Shown one piece after another: positions 7,605 to 16,318 of a DNA stretch of 64,000 bases (the stretch's first letter is position 1; each line of letters begins with the position of its first letter). Made by a program: the position numbers and the translations under genes. The notes under the pieces are model-generated. The model was given only the letters and a program-made list of their open reading frames with translations. It did no database searches and was not told the DNA's origin. The stretch is from Planctomycetales bacterium (lineage in GTDB: Bacteria > 4484-113), in NCBI GenBank assembly GCA_030606285.1, contig JAUWGS010000002.1:189612-253611 (forward strand), read 5' to 3'.

Positions 7605-7958
7605 TCAGTCAGCAGCTGTGGGAGCATCCCCGGTTTGCAGACCTGCTTGGATGAGCAGGTCTAGAGCCTGCGAGAAGGGCGAGAGTCCCATGAACCCAGG
7701 GCGATGCGGCCTAACCGCGTTCTTGCCGGGAACCCTATACCAGTACTCTGGGAACTCACGATCGCCTTCACTGGTCTGTCTGAGCACGAGTATTTCGTAA
7801 ACGTACCCCCAGAGTCGACGCCCGTCTGTAGTCTTGACCACAAACACGCACCTACATTCCCTATTGAAGTCCAGCTCTAGCTCTCTAACATATTCTGCAA
7901 ACTGTAAGTCGTCCAATATCGAAACCGGCGTAATCAGAAAGGTCAGTTCGTTATCCAA
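7605..7958 (-). CDS. Unknown protein in the toxin position behind a DUF433 gene
   Basis: This encodes 117 residues, starting at a TTG inside the 3' end of the DUF433 gene (16-nt overlap, so translation is probably coupled). It begins with a beta-rich stretch (ELTFLITPVSILDD), then RECRCVFVVKTTDGRRLWGYVYEI, then a region ending in a short helix (FSQALDLLIQAGL). DUF433 antitoxins are normally followed by a DUF5615 PIN-like toxin that begins with a D-x-N motif. That motif is absent here and I cannot assign a family. Function is open; a non-PIN partner is the interesting possibility. Confidence 0.6.
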   Translation of the reverse strand: MDNELTFLITPVSILDDLQFAEYVRELELDFNRECRCVFVVKTTDGRRLWGYVYEILVLRQTSEGDREFPEYWYRVPGKNAVRPHRPGFMGLSPFSQALDLLIQAGLQTGDAPTAAD

Positions 7959-8167
7959 ATCAGTGTCCTCTTATGATTCCAGGCCGCATAGCGCAGCGCT
8001 TCGTCAATGTCCTCAGCTTCCAGATATGGATACGCCTCGAGGATTGACTGCTTCGTCTCACCGGAGGCCAGAAGCCCCAGTAGCCGTGAAACTGGAAAGC
8101 GCAGCCCGCGGATGCACGGCTTGCCCGTGCACACGTTCGGGTCAACTGTTATGCGCTCAAACTTCAT
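7943..8167 (-). CDS. DUF433-family antitoxin-like protein
   Basis: This 74-residue protein matches the DUF433 family throughout: FERITVDPNVCTGKPCIRGLRFPVSRLLGLL, a short loop, then ILEAYPYLEAEDIDEALRYAAW. The fold is a small HTH-like module, and members serve as antitoxins (VapB45-like) of DUF5615 toxins. The start at 8167 has AGGA 7 nt upstream. It is first in a two-gene unit with the unknown protein that overlaps its 3' end. Confidence 0.85.
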   Translation of the reverse strand: MKFERITVDPNVCTGKPCIRGLRFPVSRLLGLLASGETKQSILEAYPYLEAEDIDEALRYAAWNHKRTLIWITN

Positions 8168-8261
8168 TGCCGGTTCCTGTGACAACAGCGATTATACCAG
8201 AGCCGACTCTCTTCGCTTCTCGCGAGAGTCCTGAAGCAGCCCGGAGTTTGGACTAAGGTCC

Positions 8262-9953
8262 CTAGTCCAGCATCGGGTTCAACGGCCAGGCATGCCAGAT
8301 TCCCTCGGAGATAACGCTTCCTTCCTTTTCCCCATAGAGGCGCACGTAGTAGAAGCGCAGCTTGTGCGGATAGCGCTCGTAATTGTAACTTTCGTAGGGG
8401 AACCTGGACTCGGTGCCCTTGGCCAGCTCTTGCTCGTACAGTTCTAGCAGCTTGGCGACCATCTGTTTATCAGTAACTTGTACTATGTATCCGTTCCCCT
8501 GGCTCCATTCCCGGTGCCAGGGCTCGAACGTATGTCGGGTAATGGGGCTAAGCCATCTGTTGATTAAGTATCCAGCATGTTCCGATGAGACGCGTTCCAG
8601 CCATGGCTCGCTACCGTACTTCAAATTCGGGAGAATGACCTCCGCCATCTGTTCCCAGGTTGTAATGCGCTCGTAGTCAGATGCGGTAAGGTCTTCTAAC
8701 CGATGCAGGAATGAGTAAGGGTTACCAGGCATACAAGCGAGAGTGCGTTCTTCGTTTTCGGTAAGCTTCTCCCAGTACACGATTTCACTTCCGAGAGGTG
8801 GGTCTGGAATGTCCCAAGTCTCGCATATCTCAGGGAATTCCCCATGTTGGGAGACTTGCAGGTAGGGCATCATTCGCTCGTAGGCAGCTTCAACGTCCTC
8901 TTCATAGGCCCACTCATACCCCGCTTCAACGTTCTCTTTGGTTCGGCGCCAGACGTCCGTTATCATTGGACGTTTCTCAAGTTCCACCTCGGTCATACTA
9001 GCATCACTGAATCTCTGTGCTAGACCCGCGATGACCTGATCTCGGTCACGCTTGAGGGGCTTTCTCCACGCACTTCGGTCACACAGGCACCACGCCACGC
9101 CTTCCCAAATGATTTCCTCATCTCCGTACAGGCGGTAGACAAAATAGGCGACTGTCTCAGGATTCTCCTCAAGAAAGCCCACCGTGTATTCATCGCCGGT
9201 CTTCCGCGCGTGTGCCTGTGCGAGTTCGTACAGCCCGGTTCTTTCGGTCTCGTCAGTAATCTCGCGGATTAGTCCGTTGCCCGGCGAAAACTCCTCATGC
9301 CAGGGCTCGAACAGACCGCCGGTTATCCAGTTCGTATAGCGAGTGAGCACGCTCTTGCGAAACCAGTCGGCATAATCCTCGTCGGAGAGTTCCTGTTGGC
9401 GCTCCTTCTTCCCGAATACAGAGCTCCGCAAATCCACAAGCAGCGTCCTCTTACGCTCGCACGCTACGATGTCTCGCGTAGACTTCAGTTCGGTGTGTCC
9501 GCTCCGGGCCATCAGCTGTACAAGCCGGAGTGGAGTGCTGCCGTCGTACATGTTGCCCAATGGACCTTTCCCGCGGTAGCGGACCATGAGCGCTCTCTGC
9601 TCTGAAGGTGAGAGTTTATCAAGCGGCTTCACCTCCCCGGTGAGAGTAACGCTCGCATAAACGGAGCCGAGAGGGGTGGCAAGCTCGTTGATCCCCCAGT
9701 AGTCCAGCAGCAACGGCAGCGTCCGATAGTCGCTCAAACTTTGTGGAACGTCCGGGTCCGGGTAATCCTCGCCCGGCTGGAAGAACTCATCCGAGAAGTC
9801 AATCGGAGTGTTCCACGTGACTTGCTGCAACAGCCGTGCGTATTCGTCTATAAGCTGCTCACGTTCGTTATCGCCGCTTCTGGCGAGCTGTCTGCACGCA
9901 ACGCCAACCAGCACTAGCAGCGCACCTGCGCCAACTATCAACCAGCTTCTCAT
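8262..9953 (-). CDS. Secreted protein with two EPWH...RLYG modules
   Basis: This encodes 563 residues with an N-terminal hydrophobic segment (LIVGAGALLVLVGVAC), either a signal anchor or a weak lipobox. The rest is globular, acidic and Trp/Tyr-rich. It holds two copies of a module I do not know from any family: FEPWHEEFSPGNGLI...YRLYGDEEIIWEGV near residues 230-310, and FEPWHREWSQGNGYI...VRLYGEKEGSVISEGI near the C-terminus. The same module occurs twice in the gene starting at 13524, so these are paralogues. AAGGAG lies 6 nt before the start. It probably acts outside the cytoplasm; enzymatic motifs are not evident. Confidence 0.6.
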   Translation of the reverse strand: MRSWLIVGAGALLVLVGVACRQLARSGDNEREQLIDEYARLLQQVTWNTPIDFSDEFFQPGEDYPDPDVPQSLSDYRTLPLLLDYWGINELATPLGSVYASVTLTGEVKPLDKLSPSEQRALMVRYRGKGPLGNMYDGSTPLRLVQLMARSGHTELKSTRDIVACERKRTLLVDLRSSVFGKKERQQELSDEDYADWFRKSVLTRYTNWITGGLFEPWHEEFSPGNGLIREITDETERTGLYELAQAHARKTGDEYTVGFLEENPETVAYFVYRLYGDEEIIWEGVAWCLCDRSAWRKPLKRDRDQVIAGLAQRFSDASMTEVELEKRPMITDVWRRTKENVEAGYEWAYEEDVEAAYERMMPYLQVSQHGEFPEICETWDIPDPPLGSEIVYWEKLTENEERTLACMPGNPYSFLHRLEDLTASDYERITTWEQMAEVILPNLKYGSEPWLERVSSEHAGYLINRWLSPITRHTFEPWHREWSQGNGYIVQVTDKQMVAKLLELYEQELAKGTESRFPYESYNYERYPHKLRFYYVRLYGEKEGSVISEGIWHAWPLNPMLD

Positions 9954-10013
9954 AGCAGGCTCCTTGGCCTATGGACTTACCGCAGCAATTCTACAACACT
10001 TCAGCCCGCCCGC

Positions 10014-11102
10014 TCAATCCAGCTCGCGTTCGAGCTGCTCCAGCGCCTCGTATAGCTCATCCAGCGTGCGCCAGAGCTCGTCAAACTCCCGGTCGCGCTC
10101 GCGGTCACGGTCTTCGAGCACGCGGTGCAGCTCTTCGATGGCGCGCCACATCTCGCGGTCCTGCTCTGCTGGACGTCGGTTGAAATCTACACGGAGTTCG
10201 TGCAGCGCCCGCTCCATTTCGCCGAGCCGGCGCTCCATGTCGCCGCGCTCGCGGTGCATCCGCTCCATCTCCTCCATCATCGGGCCCATGCGCTCCCTGA
10301 GTTCCTCCATGTCGGGCATCGGCGGATGGGGTGGGGCGAATTCGCCGTCGGGTTGCATGCGGAAAATAAACATCTTGGGATGCTCCCCCGGCGGCACCGG
10401 CGGCATAGGTGGCATAGGCATACCCATCTTTGGCATCGGAAGGTCGATCTCGAAATCCTCACCGCATTTCGGGCATGTGACAATCACTCTGCCGAAATTC
10501 GTATTGAACTGGGGAGATTTAATCCTTTCCTGTGCATCTCGTCCGCGCTCGCCGTGAAAGACTGACTCGGTGCTGCGAGGTTCGCCGCGCTGCATAATCA
10601 TTATCTTGCGCCTTTCGCCGTCGGCGGGCATCTTGTGCTTCTTGCCCAGCAGGAAGCGCTCGTGGCTTCTGCGTTCACAGCCCTCATCGTCTCCCTTGTG
10701 CATAACGATGATTCTACGGTTCTCCTGGGCACGAAGCTCAGGCCCCGGCGCGAAGACAGCCGCCCCGACGTGGCCCATCATTTTTGTGCCGAACACTCCG
10801 GCCAGCCCTTCGCCGCCTTCGCATTCCGCGAGAGCTTTGCGTAACGCGTCAAGCTGCTCCGGGCCAAGTTCCAGCCTGAGTATCAGCCTGTCGCCGTCAA
10901 GTTCGATTTCGCCGCCCAGGGCGCGCAGCGAGTTGACCAGCATCATGGCGTGGACGTAAACCCCGATGGCGGCTTCATTGCCGGTGAACGTCATTGCAAC
11001 CGCGATGTTCTTTTCCACCGTCTTTTCTTCGTCGGCGAACGCCGCGCCGGCGAGCGTGAGCGAAAACAGCGCAATCACAAGCACAAGCAGTATCCTTCTC
11101 AT
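10014..11102 (-). CDS. Secreted Met/Pro-rich protein with C-terminal coiled coil
   Basis: This encodes 362 residues from the ATG at 11102 (GGAGGGA upstream); the longer ORF start is unsupported. A signal peptide (LLVLVIALFSLTLAGAAFA) is followed by an alpha/beta region to about residue 110, then an Arg/Glu-rich stretch. Next is a lone CPKCG knuckle inside VTCPKCGEDFEIDLP, a Met/Pro-rich segment, and a long charged heptad region ending in EALEQLERELD, which should form a coiled coil. One CxxC alone could bind metal only between two chains. It lies between the two EPWH-module genes on the same strand and may belong with them. Function unknown. Confidence 0.6.
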   Translation of the reverse strand: MRRILLVLVIALFSLTLAGAAFADEEKTVEKNIAVAMTFTGNEAAIGVYVHAMMLVNSLRALGGEIELDGDRLILRLELGPEQLDALRKALAECEGGEGLAGVFGTKMMGHVGAAVFAPGPELRAQENRRIIVMHKGDDEGCERRSHERFLLGKKHKMPADGERRKIMIMQRGEPRSTESVFHGERGRDAQERIKSPQFNTNFGRVIVTCPKCGEDFEIDLPMPKMGMPMPPMPPVPPGEHPKMFIFRMQPDGEFAPPHPPMPDMEELRERMGPMMEEMERMHRERGDMERRLGEMERALHELRVDFNRRPAEQDREMWRAIEELHRVLEDRDRERDREFDELWRTLDELYEALEQLERELD

Positions 11103-11187
11103 GAGTCCCTCCTCAGAATGGGATTTCCGCCCCAATGATAGTATGTCGCAGCCCCGCTGGCAATTGTGCAACCGATAAACAACGTTT

Positions 11188-13524
11188 CTAAGGCCCCCCG
11201 TTGTTGGCCGCGAGAATAACCTCGTAGAGATTGGGCTCAATCTCCTTCAAGCTCTTGACCTTCAACTTCACCCAGTTCCCAGTCGATTCATCCCAGGCGG
11301 CAAATTCGCTACTTTTCAGTTCGTATAGCAGTATGTTCGCGAACCGAGCAGTGCCTTTACTGTCCGTAGACTCGTTGTGAGACGTTCGATACGAGTATTC
11401 CACATTCAAATAGGTATGTACCCAGGGCTCACCGTGGGACCCGTAAACCCGCGCAATCACGTTTACTAATCTTGGATACAGCCGCGCATAGCCTTCTTCC
11501 CTCATTTCCGCATACTTAGCCGCGTTTATGACACCCCACACGCCTTCTGCGATGATGCTCGTTTTCCCGTACAGGCGGAAGTAGTAGTAAGCGGTACCCC
11601 GCGATGTTCTTTTTAGCTTGGCCAGTTCGCGTGGGTTTTCTATGCGCCGAATGTACGCGTTGCCCGGCGAAAACTCCTCGTGCCAGGATTCCAGCGGTAT
11701 CCCTGTGCCTGCACTTATGCAGGCATGCGGGAACTCGCCGATTAACATTCGATCGCGGTCTTTGTTTGCTCTAATTTCTTCGTAAAGCTCACGGGTGCGG
11801 ATCGCGTCCAGACCGTATAGCATCTCTTCCACAGAGCTAAACGAGCTTTTTCCTCGTATAGCCAGTTCGTTCGCCACCCACCACACGGGTGCCCGCAGCG
11901 ACCATCGGCTGTTCGTCCTCTCGAAGGACGCCAGCAGTAGCTCTTCCTCGCGGCTCAGTTCGTCTAATGGAAGAAGCGTATGGTATAGCGGCTCCCCGTC
12001 TATTTCGCTCACTCCTTGTTGCAGCGTGCAATTGCCGGTGCGTATTACGTCAAGCGATCCGTATCCCATGTCGGCGGGCACGTCATACTTGCCGTGCGGG
12101 ACGCGCTTTCGCGTTTCTACTTCGCGCGTCGTCAGGAGACTGGCGGAGCCATAGGAATCGTACGTGGCGGACGTCCTTTTTGAGGGTATCCAACCAGACA
12201 TCAACTTGTGCAGTTCGTCGTACATATCCTGAACAGTCATTTCCGAAACCGGAGGCTCGCTGGCGGTAATTTCCACGAGAACCTGGCTTTTAGTCTCCCC
12301 ATGGTATTTCTCAACTTCTATGTCGGTGAAATACCCATCAGCGTCGCGCACTTCGAAGTGGCTGCTGGTGAAACTCCATCCAAAATCGCCTATGAAATCC
12401 TCGGGGGTAACACCTTCAAAGACCACCTTACCTTCGGCATCGGTCGTCTTCAAGCTTTTTGCCCCCTGTTTGGTGGACACTTTGACTGTTGCGCCCTCCC
12501 ACGGAGTCCCGTCAGGTTTCGTTACTGCAACTTCAACTGTTATCGCGTCCAGCCCTGTGATGGCCTCTATTCTGAAGACATCAGGCTCTGCTTGGGGTAA
12601 CGCTGCTAGCACAACTCCCTCACCAATAACTTCCTCGATGCCGTACAAACGGAAGAGGTAGAAAGCGAACCTGTCTCGAAGCCTATCGCCGTTAGGATGG
12701 TCACCTAGAAAGGATTCAAGCTGAGACGCTGGTTTCAGCTCCGAGTGTGGATGTTTGCCCACACGACTCAGCACGATCTCCGGGTTAACCTCAAGGATTT
12801 CCCGCTCGACTATGTCGAGCGCACTAGCGTCGGTTATTTCGAATATCAGCGCATTCCCCGGCGAGAACTCGTCGTGCCAGGGCTCGAAGAAGCCGCCAGT
12901 CTGCTGGTTGGCGATGAAGCGCAGGTACCGCTTGGCGAAACGCTCCTCCCAGCGTCCACGCGCGGAGAACATCCTCCGGTCGTTCAATAGGTATTCCGGA
13001 ATCCCCGACGAGTAAAACGCAAGTTCCAGAAGCTCCGGCAAGCTCCCGATTCTACTGACTCCATTTTCAGCCATCCTCTCGGGAAAGCTCAAACAGAGCG
13101 GTGCATAAACGTTCAATGGATCCAACGTCCGCTCCGGAGAGATGAAAGTGGAAAACAACTCGAGACGCTCGGCGCGCGAAAGCTCCTTCCAATCGGGTAG
13201 CTCACTCTTGGCAATGTCCAGTGCCTCTGCAAGCTCGTCAGTTAGCGGAATGTCTCCATGTTGCCACAGGTCGTAATACGTGTCGGGAAACTTACCGTCC
13301 TCAGGCACCGGCACCCAGAACTGAGCATCCCTCAGGGCCGCATCTTCATACGAAACGAATTCACTGATCTGTCGGTCGCCAAGTTTTACCTGCTCAACCT
13401 CGACCGCGAACAGCGTCCAATCGAGTTTGGGTTCATCTGTACCAGTGCCGAAAAGCGAAGACGCAGCGAGGATGATAGCTGCAACGAATGCAACGCCGAT
13501 GAGCCACAAGAAGACTCTGTGCAT
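11188..13524 (-). CDS. Large secreted protein with two EPWH...RLYG modules and an Ig-like insert
   Basis: This encodes 778 residues with an N-terminal hydrophobic anchor (LIGVAFVAAIILAASSLFG). The first EPWH module lies near residues 215-320 (FFEPWHDEFSPGNALI...FRLYGIEEVIGEGV) and the second near 640-700 (ESWHEEFSPGNAYI...FRLYGKTSIIAEGV). Between them sits a carboxypeptidase-regulatory or CNA-B-like beta domain (KPDGTPWEGATVKVST, TTDAEGKVVFEGV), as found in extracellular proteins. A GGGAG site precedes the ATG. The protein is a paralogue of the 8262-9953 product, with the Ig-like domain as an addition. It should face the periplasm or cell exterior. No catalytic signature is recognised. Confidence 0.6.
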   Translation of the reverse strand: MHRVFLWLIGVAFVAAIILAASSLFGTGTDEPKLDWTLFAVEVEQVKLGDRQISEFVSYEDAALRDAQFWVPVPEDGKFPDTYYDLWQHGDIPLTDELAEALDIAKSELPDWKELSRAERLELFSTFISPERTLDPLNVYAPLCLSFPERMAENGVSRIGSLPELLELAFYSSGIPEYLLNDRRMFSARGRWEERFAKRYLRFIANQQTGGFFEPWHDEFSPGNALIFEITDASALDIVEREILEVNPEIVLSRVGKHPHSELKPASQLESFLGDHPNGDRLRDRFAFYLFRLYGIEEVIGEGVVLAALPQAEPDVFRIEAITGLDAITVEVAVTKPDGTPWEGATVKVSTKQGAKSLKTTDAEGKVVFEGVTPEDFIGDFGWSFTSSHFEVRDADGYFTDIEVEKYHGETKSQVLVEITASEPPVSEMTVQDMYDELHKLMSGWIPSKRTSATYDSYGSASLLTTREVETRKRVPHGKYDVPADMGYGSLDVIRTGNCTLQQGVSEIDGEPLYHTLLPLDELSREEELLLASFERTNSRWSLRAPVWWVANELAIRGKSSFSSVEEMLYGLDAIRTRELYEEIRANKDRDRMLIGEFPHACISAGTGIPLESWHEEFSPGNAYIRRIENPRELAKLKRTSRGTAYYYFRLYGKTSIIAEGVWGVINAAKYAEMREEGYARLYPRLVNVIARVYGSHGEPWVHTYLNVEYSYRTSHNESTDSKGTARFANILLYELKSSEFAAWDESTGNWVKLKVKSLKEIEPNLYEVILAANNGGP

Positions 13525-13608
13525 TACCGCTCTCCCGATGTGAAGCTGCCTTGTTAGACCACTTCACGCGCCAAGTGGTTCGCAAACGCCTGTATGTGCT
13601 GAATCCCG

Positions 13609-15012
13609 CTACCCCGCAACTTCCGGCTCGGCGGAGGGAAGCTCGAGCTGGCCTTCCTTGCGCCGGCTGTGCGGCGCGGGCGATGCCAGCGGCATTTCCT
13701 CGTGCTCATCAGCTTCTTCGTCGTCCGCCGAGAAAAACGGCACAATGCTCCCCGAGAAAACTCGGCTGACTTCCTTAGCGTCCACCGTGAGTGTCCCGCT
13801 CTCCTTCTTGGTGGGCAGTTCGTACATGTAATTCAGCAGCAGCTTTTCGGTGATGCTTCGCAGGCCGCGCGCCCCGGTTCCGAGGTTCTTCGAAAGCTGG
13901 GCGATGCGTTTAAGTGCGCCGCGCGTGAACTTCAGCTCCACACCGTCCTCGCGGAACATGTACTGGTACTGCTTGACCAGCGCGTTGGCAGGCTTGTAGA
14001 GGATGTCAACCAGCGCCTGCTCGTCAAGCTCTTCCAGCGCCGCAACGACGGGTAGCCGGCCCACCAGTTCAGGGATGAGCCCGTACTTGATGAGGTCGTC
14101 GGGCTCGACGTGCTGCAGCGTTTCGTATCGGCCCCGCTCCTCCTTCTTGCCGGCAACGTCCTTGCCGGAGCGGAAGCCGATGGTGCGCTGCCCCAGGCGG
14201 CGCTCGATGACCTCTTCCAGCCCGTTGAAGGTGCCACCGCAGATAAACAGTATGTTGTTGGTGCAGATCTGCAAAAACTCGTCCTGGGGATGCTTGCGGC
14301 CGCCGTGTGGCGGGACGTTGGCGACGGTGCCCTCGAGGATCTTGAGCAGCGCCTGTTGTACGCCCTCGCCTGAGACGTCGCGTGTGATGGACGGGTTCTC
14401 GCTCTTGCGGGAGATCTTGTCCAGCTCGTCAATGTAGATAATGCCCCGCTCGGTGCGGGCCAGCACTTCGGGAGGATTGGCGTTCGGTGCCTGGGCCTGC
14501 GCTATCTGGTACAGCCGGAGCAGGATGTTCTCCACGTCCTCGCCCACGTATCCGGCCTCGGTCAGCGTGGTGGCGTCCGCGATGGCGAAGGGAACGTCCA
14601 GAATGCTCGCGATTTTCTGCGCCAGCAGCGTCTTTCCCACGCCGGTCGGCCCGATGAGCAGGATGTTGCTCTTCTGCAGCTCGATCTTGGGCGATGTCAG
14701 GGAGTTGACCCGTTTGTAGTGGTTGTAGACCGCAACGGCGATGACTTTCTTGGCAAGGTTTTGCTTGATGACGTGCTCGTCAAGGTACTTGACGACCTCA
14801 CGCGGGGTGGGCACTTCGCCCAGCGCGACTTTGGGCGCTGTCTGGAACTTGGGGCCGTCGAGGAGCTCCTTACAGATGTTTACGCACTCTTCGCAGATGT
14901 AGATGCCCGGACCCTTGATCATCCGGACGTTGCGCGAAGACTGCTCTTCGCCGCAGAAGCTGCACCGGGGGTTGCCCGAGTACTTCCCGCTTTCCTCACC
15001 AGAGCCAGCCAT
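13609..15012 (-). CDS. clpX: ATP-dependent protease ATPase subunit ClpX
   Basis: This encodes 467 residues from the ATG at 15012. The N-terminal C4 zinc-binding domain (CSFCG...CEECVNIC) binds adaptors and dimerises. The AAA+ core shows Walker A GPTGVGKT, the GYVGEDVE pore-1 loop, Walker B YIDELDKI, a conserved R-K-H-P-Q-D-E-F pore-2 region and sensor regions. The IGF tripeptide (RTIGFRSG) that docks on ClpP is present, so it should unfold substrates for ClpP. An unusual acidic/proline tail of about 45 residues extends past the normal end. clpP is not beside it. TATAAT 9 nt upstream and no Shine-Dalgarno site suggest a leaderless mRNA. Confidence 0.97.
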   Translation of the reverse strand: MAGSGEESGKYSGNPRCSFCGEEQSSRNVRMIKGPGIYICEECVNICKELLDGPKFQTAPKVALGEVPTPREVVKYLDEHVIKQNLAKKVIAVAVYNHYKRVNSLTSPKIELQKSNILLIGPTGVGKTLLAQKIASILDVPFAIADATTLTEAGYVGEDVENILLRLYQIAQAQAPNANPPEVLARTERGIIYIDELDKISRKSENPSITRDVSGEGVQQALLKILEGTVANVPPHGGRKHPQDEFLQICTNNILFICGGTFNGLEEVIERRLGQRTIGFRSGKDVAGKKEERGRYETLQHVEPDDLIKYGLIPELVGRLPVVAALEELDEQALVDILYKPANALVKQYQYMFREDGVELKFTRGALKRIAQLSKNLGTGARGLRSITEKLLLNYMYELPTKKESGTLTVDAKEVSRVFSGSIVPFFSADDEEADEHEEMPLASPAPHSRRKEGQLELPSAEPEVAG

Positions 15013-15018
15013 AGATTG

Positions 15019-15030
15019 ATAATTATACCA
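15019..15030 (-). promoter_or_regulatory. Extended -10 (TGGTATAAT) of clpX
   Basis: On the minus strand TGGTATAAT (TATAAT = 15022-15027) lies 9 nt before the clpX ATG. A start point 7 nt after the box would fall within about 2 nt of the initiation codon. Confidence 0.6.
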
Positions 15031-15120
15031 TTGGGAGCCAAGGCGGGACCTAAGCAGCCCGGCGCGCAAGATTAGCTCCTGCTAAGCAGCCAAAGCAAGG
15101 GACCGACAGTCGGGACGGTG

Positions 15121-15924
15121 CTACCCCAGCTTGCGCCAGATCAGGACAGCCTTACCGATGATCTCCACGTCCTTGGGATAATCGAGGACGATCGGGCGGT
15201 AGTTTCTGTTTGCCTCCTGCAGAAGCACTTTGTCACCCTCGAGGTAAACGGTCTTGACTGATGCCTTCCTGCCGCGCAGAGCCACCACGGCAATGTCACC
15301 GCTCTTCACCTTGGCTGTCGGGGAAATCACGACAACATCGCCTTCGAGGATCCCCGCGTCTATCATCGAGTCCCCGGTAGCTACGAGAGCGAATGCGTCG
15401 GGATGGTCCTTGAGCTCTTTTTCGGGCAGCTTCAGCGTCTTGAGAGCCTTAGTCTTCCCTTTAGCCGATGGCAGTAGAATCCCGGCAGGCATGGCGTCAA
15501 ACACCGGCACTGACCTCATAGGCGGACGGCGGCCGCTCGGAGCCTTCGTGCCCACCTCCGCCTGCGCGATCTCGCCAACCCGGCGCCTGAGCTGTTCGAC
15601 TTCCTTGCGGAGACTCACAACCTTCTCAATCGTGACCTGCTTGCCCGAAAGCGAGTCATCTGTGAGTCCGCTCACTACCAGAAGGTGATCGAGCGGACAG
15701 CCCAGCATCTCACTCATCCTTTTAAGGACTTCGGGTGAAGCCCGCCGCTCACCGTGCTCCATTCGTGAGACATAGCTGGGATGGAGATCCAGTTCTTCTC
15801 CGAGGCTGACCTGGCTCATCCCCATCTTCAGGCGCAATGAGCGGATCAGCTTTCCGAACTCGACATATGGCAGCTGTACGGAAGCAGCAGTCTTTGATTT
15901 TGAAGTTCGTCGTTTTCTTTTCAT
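15121..15924 (-). CDS. LexA-like repressor: XRE HTH plus S24 autoprotease domain
   Basis: This encodes 267 residues. An XRE-type HTH at about residues 22-80 (IRSLRLKMGMSQVSLGEELDLHPSYVSRME) is followed by a coiled-coil linker. The C-terminal LexA/CI-type S24 domain has a candidate cleavage site in FDAMPAGILLP, the catalytic Ser in ATGDSMID and the general-base Lys in RKASVKTVYL. The family represses DNA-damage or prophage genes until RecA-stimulated self-cleavage. The HTH is phage-CI-like rather than LexA winged-helix, so this is a stress or prophage-type regulator. GGAAGGG lies before the ATG. It is immediately upstream of clpX on the same strand but separated by clpX's own promoter. Confidence 0.85.
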   Translation of the reverse strand: MKRKRRTSKSKTAASVQLPYVEFGKLIRSLRLKMGMSQVSLGEELDLHPSYVSRMEHGERRASPEVLKRMSEMLGCPLDHLLVVSGLTDDSLSGKQVTIEKVVSLRKEVEQLRRRVGEIAQAEVGTKAPSGRRPPMRSVPVFDAMPAGILLPSAKGKTKALKTLKLPEKELKDHPDAFALVATGDSMIDAGILEGDVVVISPTAKVKSGDIAVVALRGRKASVKTVYLEGDKVLLQEANRNYRPIVLDYPKDVEIIGKAVLIWRKLG

Positions 15925-16318
15925 GATACCCTTCCTTAGTATTGCCGCGACGCTCGTGCGTCCCGCATAAGTATTGTGTCACATTCTCCCGCACATAGCA
16001 ACCGGCTGTCACAGGCGTGGCCAGTCTTGTGCAGTGAGCTGAAAATGAAGATGCGGTTTCATCTGGCGCACAAGCCTCGCCTCCCGAAGCGCATGGATAC
16101 GGGTGTGGCGGACAGGACGGTTGCTGCTCCCGCCAATGCCCTGTACTGTGCTGGATTCTTGACGAGGGATTGTCCGCAGAATCTACTCGTCAGGCGCATT
16201 GCGCGCAGTTGTACGTTCTGGCACCTCATTACGTGCGGTATTCAAACGCCATTTGTGCGGTAGGAGCAGAGAGCTAAACTGGTATAATTACTCGCTTGGA
16301 GCCGTTCCGAGTTCTGCC
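15925..16318. promoter_or_regulatory. Divergent intergenic region between the S24 repressor and the GGDEF/EAL gene
   Basis: About 390 nt separate two divergent genes. Near the right end TGGTATAAT (16280-16288) is an extended -10 for the GGDEF/EAL gene, giving a leader of about 23 nt without an obvious Shine-Dalgarno site. No matching -35 at 17 nt was seen. The rest shows no gene that I can support. Confidence 0.45.
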
